From positions 1 to 19,843 of the forward strand of contig CAJTZS010000061.1 in NCBI GenBank assembly GCA_910584055.1: a stretch of DNA of 19,843 nucleotides, given 5' to 3'. Shown here piece by piece: positions 1-7,858 of this stretch (position 1 is the stretch's first letter; the number at the start of each line of letters is the position of its first letter). This DNA is from an uncultured Muribaculaceae bacterium (lineage in GTDB: Bacteria > Bacteroidota > Bacteroidia > Bacteroidales > Muribaculaceae). Made by a program: the position numbers and the translations under genes. Below the pieces are notes generated by a model. The model did not search any database. It saw only the letters and a program-made list of their open reading frames with translations, and was not told where the DNA came from.

Positions 1-52
1 ATAACTGGAGATTTCTGCATCGTGCTTAACATCTAACTTTATTTAATCTCTA

Positions 53-382
53 ATGGCAAACGAAGAAATGTATGATGATGATGAGTTCATCATCAATCTG
101 ACGATTGATGGGACTTCTTATGAGGAGGTTGAAGTCAAGGTCACTGACCCTAACAAGACAATACGCGACCAGATATCGAGTATCGTTGCGGTGTTTGAAC
201 TTCCCAAACTCGATAACGGCGGTAACCCAATCCAATATCTGCTCGGTCAGATCATGGAAGATGGTGAAGAACCCGAAATTCTCGAATTTGAAGATGAAGA
301 CGGCCGGGAGCAAGCCCTAATCGACTATAATATCCAGCCGGGCGACCATCTCCATTTAATCTCTGTCCCTATCGCCGGTTAA
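53..382 (+). CDS. ubiquitin-like beta-grasp protein (Ubl modifier)
   Basis: 109 aa, cytosolic, no signal peptide. After an acidic N-terminus (residues 4-11), the order of elements fits a ubiquitin fold: beta hairpin (about 12-20 and 23-32), helix (about 35-50), strand 62-68, then the typical end 'L..y.I.pGD.L.LI' at 89-103, which resembles ubiquitin and YukD-type proteins. The chain ends PIAG, so a terminal Gly109 is exposed without any tail to remove, and the Gly-Gly of ubiquitin is Ala-Gly here. This suggests direct activation by the E1-like enzyme at 8591-9796 and transfer by the E2 that follows. Assignment rests on the fold pattern plus the linked E1, E2 and JAMM genes, not on strong identity. 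The ATG at 53 has no Shine-Dalgarno sequence, as is normal in Bacteroidota. A non-conjugated beta-grasp partner protein is the alternative. Confidence 0.75.
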   Translation: MANEEMYDDDEFIINLTIDGTSYEEVEVKVTDPNKTIRDQISSIVAVFELPKLDNGGNPIQYLLGQIMEDGEEPEILEFEDEDGREQALIDYNIQPGDHLHLISVPIAG

Positions 383-420
383 TAAACTAAGAAGTTGTTT
401 AATCAAGGTATCCAGACTCA

Positions 421-1095
421 ATGAATGAAGCGATAAACAATTTCAATCAGAAGGAGTTGTCCGGGCGTGACGCCCGTCTTTGGAAAGAGTGGAAAGAACT
501 TGACTCACTCTGTGCCAAAAGGAAAGCATCGGCAGAAAACCCTCGTAAGCCATCCCTCTCTTATATCATCCGCAGAAAGAACGTGATGGGACTCCCTACC
601 GAGTACGAAATCTGGTATAGGGTGAAATCCATCGTCGGCGTTAAGGACACGGCGGTGCCCAGGGAGCCGGTTTTCGGTTATCTTCACAAGATGAGCATCG
701 TCCTTCCCAATAACTATCCCTCGGCCGACGGCAACCCGATCTTCACATTCCGCACAAATATCTGGCATCCGAACATCAGATATTCCGGAAGTTTCAAGGG
801 TCACGTCTGCCTGACAATAAAGGAAATGGGTGTGTTGGCCTCCCTTAAGGACCTGGTGCTACGTGTGGAACGCTATCTCAAATACCAACTCTACCACGCA
901 CAGAACACTTACCCCTACCCCGAAGACCAGAACGTGGCCGAGTGGGTGCGCGAAGAGGGCGAACCCAACGGATGGACACGTTTCGGTCAGGATATGCCGG
1001 AGAGCGAACCCGACAAAACTAAAAAAACTACGGAAGGGAATGGAAGCCCCACCTCAACTCCCGATAAAATAAAAATCATCGCCCGCAAGATATGA
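421..1095 (+). CDS. E2-like ubiquitin-conjugating (UBC-fold) protein
   Basis: 224 aa, predicted to carry the activated Ubl as a thioester and hand it to a target. The core shows the E2 signature: YP (99-100), P106 and F108, then I-W-HPN (114-118) and G-H-V-C-L (127-131). Cys130 is placed as the catalytic cysteine, 12 residues after the HPN asparagine. An N-terminal helix (about 12-36) precedes the beta sheet (48-95), as in UBC folds. The region after Cys130 is helical (about 140-158). The last 40 residues are Lys/Thr/Ser/Glu-rich and probably disordered, beyond the usual ~150-aa E2 core. It follows the Ubl gene by 38 nt, and its stop overlaps the next start (ATGA). The HPN and active-site context argue against an inactive UEV-type variant. 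Confidence 0.88.
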   Translation: MNEAINNFNQKELSGRDARLWKEWKELDSLCAKRKASAENPRKPSLSYIIRRKNVMGLPTEYEIWYRVKSIVGVKDTAVPREPVFGYLHKMSIVLPNNYPSADGNPIFTFRTNIWHPNIRYSGSFKGHVCLTIKEMGVLASLKDLVLRVERYLKYQLYHAQNTYPYPEDQNVAEWVREEGEPNGWTRFGQDMPESEPDKTKKTTEGNGSPTSTPDKIKIIARKI

Positions 1096-2156
1096 TGAGA
1101 CGCTTAATCACGCTTTTAACAGCAACCTTCTTCGTGTGCACCGCCATGCTGGCAAACGAAGAATACAACATGACTCTTGAAAAAGGAGATACAGAAGGAT
1201 ACACAACCGAACTACCTTACGGAAACATATCTTTCAAGCTGGTAGATTACAATAATTACAACCGGGTGCTTGTTACGATAGAAAACACGACACCATCCAT
1301 GGCTTTCCTTATCTTCAAACATTCGGAGGGGGAGAAGACATTAAAGAAGAATAAACCCAAGATTGAGTTTGAGAAAACATACCCGGGAAGCAAAGGAGAG
1401 AGGTCCGTATATGGTTGCAAGGAGTTGAACAGACCCATTGTTTCAATCATTCCGCAAGAGAAACAGGTCTTATTCACCTTAGATGTCTCGGCAACATCCG
1501 ATACAAAGCTTGAGCTGCCGATCTATCTGGCAAAGTATGACCCTAAAAAACTAATCAAGAAAGGGCCCGGCAATATCACTTATAAGATATTGAGTCAGGA
1601 CATCTTGAATTTTAATATAACGATAAAGACCTGGAGCGAGGACGACCCCGAATATGTTTCCACAAAATCGGCAGTTGAGAAATATGTCCAGTCGGTGGAG
1701 ACTGCGGAATTCTGTACAAATAAAAGGCACGTCCCGTCTCTGACCCAACAAAAGCTGCCTTATCAGGAAAGGAAAGACAGTCTTGTAAATGTGATCAAGA
1801 CAATAATCGGGAATCACTCGGAGTGGTTCTCCACCGACAAGCCGCATGTCAAGTATTCTGAACTGCTCACTCTCCTGAATACAGTTGACTTGAATGAGCA
1901 CACACGCGACTGTGGGAAGCACAATACCACTCCGCCTCCTCCCCGTTGCGGTTATTGTTCTTTAAGCTCCCAACAGATATATCATCAACTTGACGACATC
2001 TATCAGCAACTCCGCACGGGAAAACTGAAAAAGGACGCGGCATTAAAGAAGGCTCAGGCACTGAACGCATGTTACCAGAAACATAAGAAGAGTAGGAAAG
2101 ACCCGAATTATACGGAAAAAATTTCAAGGTTCTATAGTAGGATAGTAAGCTACTGA
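1092..2156 (+). CDS. secreted protein of unknown function with CxxH...CxxC motif
   Basis: 354 aa, not recognised. The N-terminus (MMRRL followed by a hydrophobic stretch to about residue 20, ending near Leu-Ala) is a Sec signal peptide, so the protein is probably periplasmic. Residues about 25-175 are beta-rich and include L-P-I-Y-L-A-K-Y, which matches F-P-L-Y-I-A-V-Y at the same relative place in the next gene, so the two may share a domain. Residues 195-270 are helical. C274-x2-H277-x8-C286-x2-C289, split by a Pro run, could bind zinc or form disulphides. The tail is helical and basic. The start overlaps the E2 stop (ATGA), and 1 nt separates it from the next gene. It is likely a periplasmic part of the envelope complex encoded by the following genes. 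That role is inference from context. Confidence 0.75.
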   Translation: MMRRLITLLTATFFVCTAMLANEEYNMTLEKGDTEGYTTELPYGNISFKLVDYNNYNRVLVTIENTTPSMAFLIFKHSEGEKTLKKNKPKIEFEKTYPGSKGERSVYGCKELNRPIVSIIPQEKQVLFTLDVSATSDTKLELPIYLAKYDPKKLIKKGPGNITYKILSQDILNFNITIKTWSEDDPEYVSTKSAVEKYVQSVETAEFCTNKRHVPSLTQQKLPYQERKDSLVNVIKTIIGNHSEWFSTDKPHVKYSELLTLLNTVDLNEHTRDCGKHNTTPPPPRCGYCSLSSQQIYHQLDDIYQQLRTGKLKKDAALKKAQALNACYQKHKKSRKDPNYTEKISRFYSRIVSY

Positions 2157-2157
2157 A

Positions 2158-3360
2158 ATGAGACACGCCTTATTACTTTCGTCCGTTCTGCTCCTGTCTC
2201 TTTTAGCATCTGCGAAGCAGGTGAGAGACACTATACAGACACGGCAGAATGACCGGGTCATCCTGACATACGATATTTCCATGAATGGGGATGAGATTGT
2301 CCTCAAGGTTGATAAAAAGCCCCGGATAATTCCGAGTGGCAATCTAAGGAAAGCTTGCAAGGGCGACCTGGAGCGTTTGAAGGTGGTGTTGTTCGACAGG
2401 GTAGGAGACTTCGGCAAAGTCAAATGGAGAGGACTCTCTCCAACGGCTTTCATGGTGCCTTCCGGGTTTTCCTATGAAAAATCGGATGACGGGTATTATA
2501 TATTCGGAGAGACGACAACGCCGGTTTCATTCACGAAAAAAGTTGCGGACAGCCGCTACATCTCATTCCCCCTGTATATCGCAGTGTATGAGAAGAAGCA
2601 GACCTACAGGCTTGTCGGCGTGAGTTCCAATCCCTTGAAAGTCTCTGTAGGCAAATCCCTTTCCGCGCCGGCACGCAGTGTCCGCACGGGGGTGCAGACA
2701 GAACGCATAGCGATTCAAAGCAGCGAAGAATTGGAAGCAGACAACGAAGGTCTGGCAAAAGCACTAAGCAGCATGCAGATGATCCGGCAGTTGCTTGACT
2801 CCGAAACCGAACTCCCCTTCTCGCAGACACTTCAAATGGAAATCTACAATCTCCGCTCCCTTAAAGACCGTGTGAGCGACCGGGATGTCATTGAAAAGAT
2901 CAATGAAGTCCTTTTGCAGTGCAATGACAAGGAACGGGAATTAAAAGAATCTCAGAAAGAGGCATCTATGGCAGCTCAGGCGCAGGAACAGGCGCTCATC
3001 TCGCAACAGAAGGCTGAAGAAGAGGCGCGTCAGAAAGAAACGGAGGAGAAAGAACGTATCCAGGAAGAGAAACAGCAGAAAAGGACGCTCTGGATGATTA
3101 TAGGAGGCGTTATCCTGGCTGTCCTCGGTTTCGTGGGGAATGCAATAACCAAACATTTCCGTGACATCCGTAATCAGAAGAGTATAATGGAAATGCAGGC
3201 ATCCCTGACCAAACAGGCAGAACAAGAAGCCAGCAGGCGTTCACGGGAGATAGTAAGGAACAAGGCTCACCAAGTGGTAAACAAAGGTAAATCAAAGATG
3301 AGGGAGTCTCTTAAAGAATCAGGTAAAAAGAAAAAAGGAACTAAGATAAAGTCTATATGA
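2158..3360 (+). CDS. signal-peptide, coiled-coil, single-pass membrane protein
   Basis: 400 aa, not assigned to a named family. A Leu/Ser-rich signal peptide (about 1-19, ending A-S-A) leads to a beta-rich domain (about 25-180), then a helical region (190-255) and a Gln/Glu/Lys coiled coil (255-308). One transmembrane helix (about 310-331, Gly/Ile/Val-rich) follows, then a 69-aa basic tail rich in Lys/Arg/Ser. The predicted topology is N-terminus in the periplasm and tail in the cytosol. The motif F-P-L-Y-I-A-V-Y suggests kinship with the preceding gene's beta domain. The stop overlaps the JAMM gene's start (ATGA), so the two are probably co-translated and may interact. A scaffold connecting periplasm to cytosolic baseplate is a reasonable inference; nothing catalytic is visible. 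Confidence 0.78.
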   Translation: MRHALLLSSVLLLSLLASAKQVRDTIQTRQNDRVILTYDISMNGDEIVLKVDKKPRIIPSGNLRKACKGDLERLKVVLFDRVGDFGKVKWRGLSPTAFMVPSGFSYEKSDDGYYIFGETTTPVSFTKKVADSRYISFPLYIAVYEKKQTYRLVGVSSNPLKVSVGKSLSAPARSVRTGVQTERIAIQSSEELEADNEGLAKALSSMQMIRQLLDSETELPFSQTLQMEIYNLRSLKDRVSDRDVIEKINEVLLQCNDKERELKESQKEASMAAQAQEQALISQQKAEEEARQKETEEKERIQEEKQQKRTLWMIIGGVILAVLGFVGNAITKHFRDIRNQKSIMEMQASLTKQAEQEASRRSREIVRNKAHQVVNKGKSKMRESLKESGKKKKGTKIKSI

Positions 3361-5471
3361 AAATGATGAAATTACATAGGCTTCTTACAATTATCTCCAT
3401 TATCGGCGTCTCAGCTGTGATGGGGTTCGCCGAGACAGTAACCAGAGGGAGGGTGACAATTCAATACGAACCCATGGACGATGGAGGCATTAAAGTAATA
3501 AATGTATGGAATAAAGCCGAAAAACAAATAGATATCAAAATAGATGGCAGGATAACCACGATAAATCCCGGTGGAAGCGCACAACCCAACCAGTATGCTT
3601 CCAAATTAGTGAGGTATGATTGCGCCACCGGAGGCGATGTTTTATGGAGACCTACCTATAGAAAAGAGCCGGCTATCGAAGAGACGGCTCCTGTTGCCGC
3701 CACAACATCTGACAATATAGAGAAAGATAAGGAAAAGAAAAAAGAAGCGCCACAGACTACAGAGCCGCGAGACTCAAGAAACCAAAGGGAACAATCCGTA
3801 AACAGGGCGCGTACAAAAGAATCTGTAAGCTATCTCGAAAAATTGAATCAAGATGAATTCTTCGGCATGGATGCCATGACAGCCTTCACCGGGAAAGTCG
3901 AGAACCTCTGCTGGTCAATTGAATCATCAAAGAATAAACAGCAATTCATCATAGATAACGATGTCGAACTTTTCCTCGCAGAATCAGAAAAGGAAATAAA
4001 TGAGAAGAAAGCTACTTTGGCCGATAAGGCGCAGGAAATAGTAAGCGGCTCAAATGTGGAAGCCTCAAGCCAGGCATCTACGATGGCCATCATTGTCGAG
4101 ACTCTAAGCAACCGTTTAAAGACAAGAGAGGATGCCTACAACAGACTCCACAATATGGTGTCGAATGTAAATGACGGAGACCGCCAGACATCCGGCAGTC
4201 TTGGCGAAATAATTTTGAATTACGGAATCATAGCAGTCATTGTCATTATCTTATGTATCCTCACGATTGTTGCGATAAGAAGTAAGAAGAAAAAACAGGA
4301 CAGGGGGGCAAGACCCACGGCTCAGACGGCAACAGATAGACATGTCTCACCTGACAATCCTGCAATTGTGGTAAGGCGCAGGACTACATCGATTCTGAAG
4401 AAACAATGTATCGACGATATAAAGGACAATCCGGCATACATGGTGATAAAGTCTTCCGACTTCACCGTGGATTCCGCCGTGAAGAGAATATATATCAAAA
4501 ACTCCTGCATAAAGGATGTATACAATCTTTATGCCGAGGATCTCCGCAACTCTGAAAACCCGAAGGAAGACGGGTGTATGGTGCTCGGCCGCTGGGTTCA
4601 TGACGAGATTGACCACACATACGATATATCTCTTGAAGAAGTTGTTTTTCCCGGTGATGATGCTGTTTTCAAAGAGTATGAACTGAATTTCGGAGGGAAA
4701 ATCAAACTTCGCATTGCTGAGAAGCTTCGCAAACTCAGACGTGAAACCAATCTACAATACGATCTCGTATGCTGGATTCACTCCCACCCCGGCCTCGGTG
4801 TCTTTTTCAGCAACTCTGATGACAACGTGCAGATGCAATTGAAGCATTCTCAACATCCGAACTTCCTGATAGCGTTTGTTGTGGATATTCTTACTTCCGA
4901 CCAGGAGACAGGTATATTCACTTTCAGAAAAGACGGGAGTATGAACTCAAAGGGCGACCTCACAAAGATGTATTCTCTTGAAGAAATGTATAAATGGGCC
5001 TTACAAAGCGAGCGAAACACTTTCTCGCATGACAACTATTTCAACATAATTGAAAACGCCAAACTGAAAATGCCGACATGCAAGGGTGTAGAGCTTAACA
5101 ACAGTTCCATTATAGACATGACTCAGATTGTGATAGAAGCAGAGACCGGCATTGTCGGTTGGGCCGTCGGCACAACAGTGGAGATCGGAGGTTGTCGGGA
5201 ATTTGTTGTTTCCAGCATCGTCCGCGATGCCGAAAAGCCCGGCACAGGAGTAATCGGATGCCTCATCAGCATGACACACATGAGCTTCCCGACAATCCAG
5301 AGACTGATCGCCCGCTATAGCGTGAATCTCTCTTTCGTGATGGTCTATTCATCAAAACAAATGTCTCTGACCACTCTGCCCGTAATAAACGGCGAGTTGC
5401 TCTCCGACGAACAATTTTATGGGGATGTAAACATTGACGACTTAAAGATATGGACAAGAAGAAAACGCTGA
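3357..5471 (+). CDS. membrane-anchored JAMM/JAB (MPN) isopeptidase
   Basis: 704 aa. An N-terminal signal peptide (about 1-25, ending F-A) is followed by a short beta region (28-60), a charged Lys/Glu linker (about 110-150) and a helical region (155-280). A transmembrane helix lies at 285-307 with KKKK straight after it, giving periplasmic N and cytosolic C. The cytosolic part holds an MPN domain (about 375-530) with every JAMM residue: Glu404 in E-D-G-C-M-V-L-G, His475-x-His477-Pro, Ser485 and Asp488 (pattern HxHPx6SxxD). It should therefore be a zinc metallo-isopeptidase that removes the Ubl from targets. Maturation seems unnecessary because the Ubl has no tail. The last ~170 aa form another alpha/beta region I do not recognise. 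The end overlaps the next gene by 22 nt. Bacterial JABs are usually small and soluble, so this tethering is unusual. Confidence 0.88.
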   Translation: MKMMKLHRLLTIISIIGVSAVMGFAETVTRGRVTIQYEPMDDGGIKVINVWNKAEKQIDIKIDGRITTINPGGSAQPNQYASKLVRYDCATGGDVLWRPTYRKEPAIEETAPVAATTSDNIEKDKEKKKEAPQTTEPRDSRNQREQSVNRARTKESVSYLEKLNQDEFFGMDAMTAFTGKVENLCWSIESSKNKQQFIIDNDVELFLAESEKEINEKKATLADKAQEIVSGSNVEASSQASTMAIIVETLSNRLKTREDAYNRLHNMVSNVNDGDRQTSGSLGEIILNYGIIAVIVIILCILTIVAIRSKKKKQDRGARPTAQTATDRHVSPDNPAIVVRRRTTSILKKQCIDDIKDNPAYMVIKSSDFTVDSAVKRIYIKNSCIKDVYNLYAEDLRNSENPKEDGCMVLGRWVHDEIDHTYDISLEEVVFPGDDAVFKEYELNFGGKIKLRIAEKLRKLRRETNLQYDLVCWIHSHPGLGVFFSNSDDNVQMQLKHSQHPNFLIAFVVDILTSDQETGIFTFRKDGSMNSKGDLTKMYSLEEMYKWALQSERNTFSHDNYFNIIENAKLKMPTCKGVELNNSSIIDMTQIVIEAETGIVGWAVGTTVEIGGCREFVVSSIVRDAEKPGTGVIGCLISMTHMSFPTIQRLIARYSVNLSFVMVYSSKQMSLTTLPVINGELLSDEQFYGDVNIDDLKIWTRRKR

Positions 5472-7840
5472 AAATCTCTCTGATCTTACTGGGCATATTA
5501 TCTTTGTTCTGCCCTTACGTTTCAGCCCAGACACCGGCGCGTATGCAGTTCTGCGACCGCGCATATGAGTATGGGATTGGAAATGACTCTGTCAAGTTAT
5601 TCTTTAACATCTATGGTAAAAACGGGAAGACCCTTCCTGATATTCCGACCAATGATTTTTCACAGTTCCTCAACTTATACGAAGACGGGGACAGAGTGAC
5701 GGAATTTAGTGTCAGACGTTTGAATTCCGGTATACGGCTGCCCAAAGAATACACATTCTCCATATTATTGGATCAAAGCATTCCGGCCGAAGGCAAACAG
5801 CAGATACTTCAGGCGGTCAAACAGTTCATTGAGATTGCACCGGATTCGTGTATATATGTGTCGTTCTACGGTGATGAAGTCTCAGGAAGCATCATGGCCA
5901 CATCGCGCAACTTCGCTAAAATAGAGAATGCGTTTTTAACAGCTACAACCGGCAAGACATTCTATAGCGGTGTTTATTCAAAGCTTGCGGAGTTCACTAA
6001 AGGAAGTGTCGATTTGTCTTCACTGCGGGCATCCGACTACCGGCAGAATCCCGTTATATCTTCCCGCTCCATAATGAATCCCGGCAAGAACATCCTTATG
6101 GTCTTTGCGGAAGGTAGTCGGCGTCCGGACGATGAAGTTTTGGATATTCTGTCGGTTGAAGACCTGCAGGGAGAATACGCAGGCAATTTGCCGAAAGTGT
6201 ATGGTTTTTACTATACTGCCGAAGGTGAAGATGCGTACATCGAAAACACGCTGACTCTTCTTGCCAATCCCAAAGACGCAAACAACTCCCCCTTGGCTGA
6301 ATTAAGAGGGAAAGTGAAATCGTCGGCAAACATGGGGGATGTTCTGAACTCCTTTGCCGAAACGATAGAGGAATCCGCATACGGATATGAATTGTCATAT
6401 AGGATTGAAGAGGATAAAACATATTCAGGCAACGTCTCATTCAAGGCGGAATGGGGCAAATCACTGATCGGTGAAGGCACATTTACATTAGGGTCTGCCG
6501 AAAGGCCTTGGCCTGAACGTAAACAGACAACTACAAATATCTTTATCGAATTATTGGTTGCAGTTCTTGTTACCCTCCTCACTTTCGGATTTTTCTTCCT
6601 TATAATGAAAATTGTGGTTCCTTATATCAGGTTCCTGTCTTTCAAATCAAAATATTATAAGAAGTATCAGCCGGAAGAGAATGTGCAACGCAGAATATGC
6701 CACTATTGCAAACAAGACTTGCGCCCGGGACAAATAATTGTGACAAAATGTAATCATTGGATGCATAAACATTGCTGGGAAGAAAACGGATACAAGTGTG
6801 CGGAATTCGGCCAGAACTGTAAAACCGGGATACAAGATCATATTGAATGGAAAGAGTTGTTCAAGATGAGTTCATTGAAGGAATGCTCGCAAACCATAGC
6901 CGGCGTTCTCGCAGGTCTTATCAGCTGGATTATTTATGAAATTTGCGGTCGCGGAGGATTTACTGCCCTATCCAGGTTCATAGTTGGATTGGTATTCAAT
7001 GAAACCGATACTCAAGCTTCATTAATACAGGATTGCGTGATGCGCACATCGTCATTCCTGATGATCGGTCTACTCTTGGGCTTCTTCATATCCCTCGTGT
7101 TCAGATATAAAGATGACATCCGGAACAAGAATTGGAAAATCTGGCTAAAGATAATAGGTTTGTCAGTAATGACAGGTGCGATAGGGATGTTGGCCTTCGG
7201 TATAGGAGCTGATTTGTTCTGCCTCATCCTTTCATGGACAGGCAAAACATACATTCCTTGGTACTGCTCGCTCCCGGCTTATATTCTGTTCTCCATAAGC
7301 GTATCGTTAGCGCTTACAATCAAATCGTCAATACCGGTAAAGAGCGCACTGATAGGTGGAACGGCATCCGCATTCATAGGATTCCTGGTGCTCTATTTCA
7401 CAAAATTCACCAGCGGCCGCTACGAATGGCTCAATATGCTGCTCGATTTCATTATTTATGGCGGAGGGCTCGGGGCATCATTGATTACCGTGAGAATGCT
7501 TGCCGAGAAATACTTCCTCGTTATCCAAAACGGAGTTAAGGCGGGGCAGCGTATTCCCATCCACAAGTGGATGAACGCCACTGGCGGAGGCAACAAAGTT
7601 TCAATCGGCATGACCGGGGAATGCGAGATTCAGATGAACTGGGAGAAAAGCAACAAAGTGGCCAAGGAACACGCCCAGCTTTTTATTGATCATGAAAAGA
7701 ATCTCCCCGTAATCAAGCCCCTTTGCACCGGTGTGCTCTATAACACAAGGGCTGAGTTGCCGGTGAATCGCACTGCCATCCTTTCCAATGGCGACACCTT
7801 CAAGATAGGTGACACCATCTTTAAATACGAAGAACTATAA
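5450..7840 (+). CDS. vWA-TM-RING-6TM-FHA-like protein, candidate E3
   Basis: 796 aa. A signal peptide (about 1-26, ending V-S-A) precedes a vWA-like domain (about 45-330) with a partial MIDAS, Asp108-x-Ser110-x-Pro112 in place of DxSxS. A transmembrane helix lies at about 364-386. A RING-H2-like zinc motif follows: C417-x2-C420, C434-x-H436, H439-x2-C442, C450 and C457, where the final pair is spaced x6 instead of the usual x2. Around six further membrane helices span about 480-700. The C-terminus (710-796) has an FHA-like pattern: S-I-G near 718, K-E-H-A at 739-742, and N-G-D-T-F-K-I-G near the end. Counting helices puts vWA outside, and RING and FHA inside. With a linked Ubl, E1 and E2, the RING is the natural E3 candidate. 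The FHA positions for the usual Arg and Ser are Met721 and Ala738, so phosphothreonine binding may be lost. Confidence 0.8.
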   Translation: MDKKKTLKISLILLGILSLFCPYVSAQTPARMQFCDRAYEYGIGNDSVKLFFNIYGKNGKTLPDIPTNDFSQFLNLYEDGDRVTEFSVRRLNSGIRLPKEYTFSILLDQSIPAEGKQQILQAVKQFIEIAPDSCIYVSFYGDEVSGSIMATSRNFAKIENAFLTATTGKTFYSGVYSKLAEFTKGSVDLSSLRASDYRQNPVISSRSIMNPGKNILMVFAEGSRRPDDEVLDILSVEDLQGEYAGNLPKVYGFYYTAEGEDAYIENTLTLLANPKDANNSPLAELRGKVKSSANMGDVLNSFAETIEESAYGYELSYRIEEDKTYSGNVSFKAEWGKSLIGEGTFTLGSAERPWPERKQTTTNIFIELLVAVLVTLLTFGFFFLIMKIVVPYIRFLSFKSKYYKKYQPEENVQRRICHYCKQDLRPGQIIVTKCNHWMHKHCWEENGYKCAEFGQNCKTGIQDHIEWKELFKMSSLKECSQTIAGVLAGLISWIIYEICGRGGFTALSRFIVGLVFNETDTQASLIQDCVMRTSSFLMIGLLLGFFISLVFRYKDDIRNKNWKIWLKIIGLSVMTGAIGMLAFGIGADLFCLILSWTGKTYIPWYCSLPAYILFSISVSLALTIKSSIPVKSALIGGTASAFIGFLVLYFTKFTSGRYEWLNMLLDFIIYGGGLGASLITVRMLAEKYFLVIQNGVKAGQRIPIHKWMNATGGGNKVSIGMTGECEIQMNWEKSNKVAKEHAQLFIDHEKNLPVIKPLCTGVLYNTRAELPVNRTAILSNGDTFKIGDTIFKYEEL

Positions 7841-7858
7841 ACATATTCTAACGACAAA

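Noticed and set aside
12..41. Possible promoter before the Ubl gene (TTTC at 12-15, TAACTTTA at 34-41)
   Set aside because: Each box misses one consensus base, spacing is 18 instead of 19-21 nt, and a start site near 48 would leave almost no leader. Upstream sequence is cut off, so the operon start cannot be judged.
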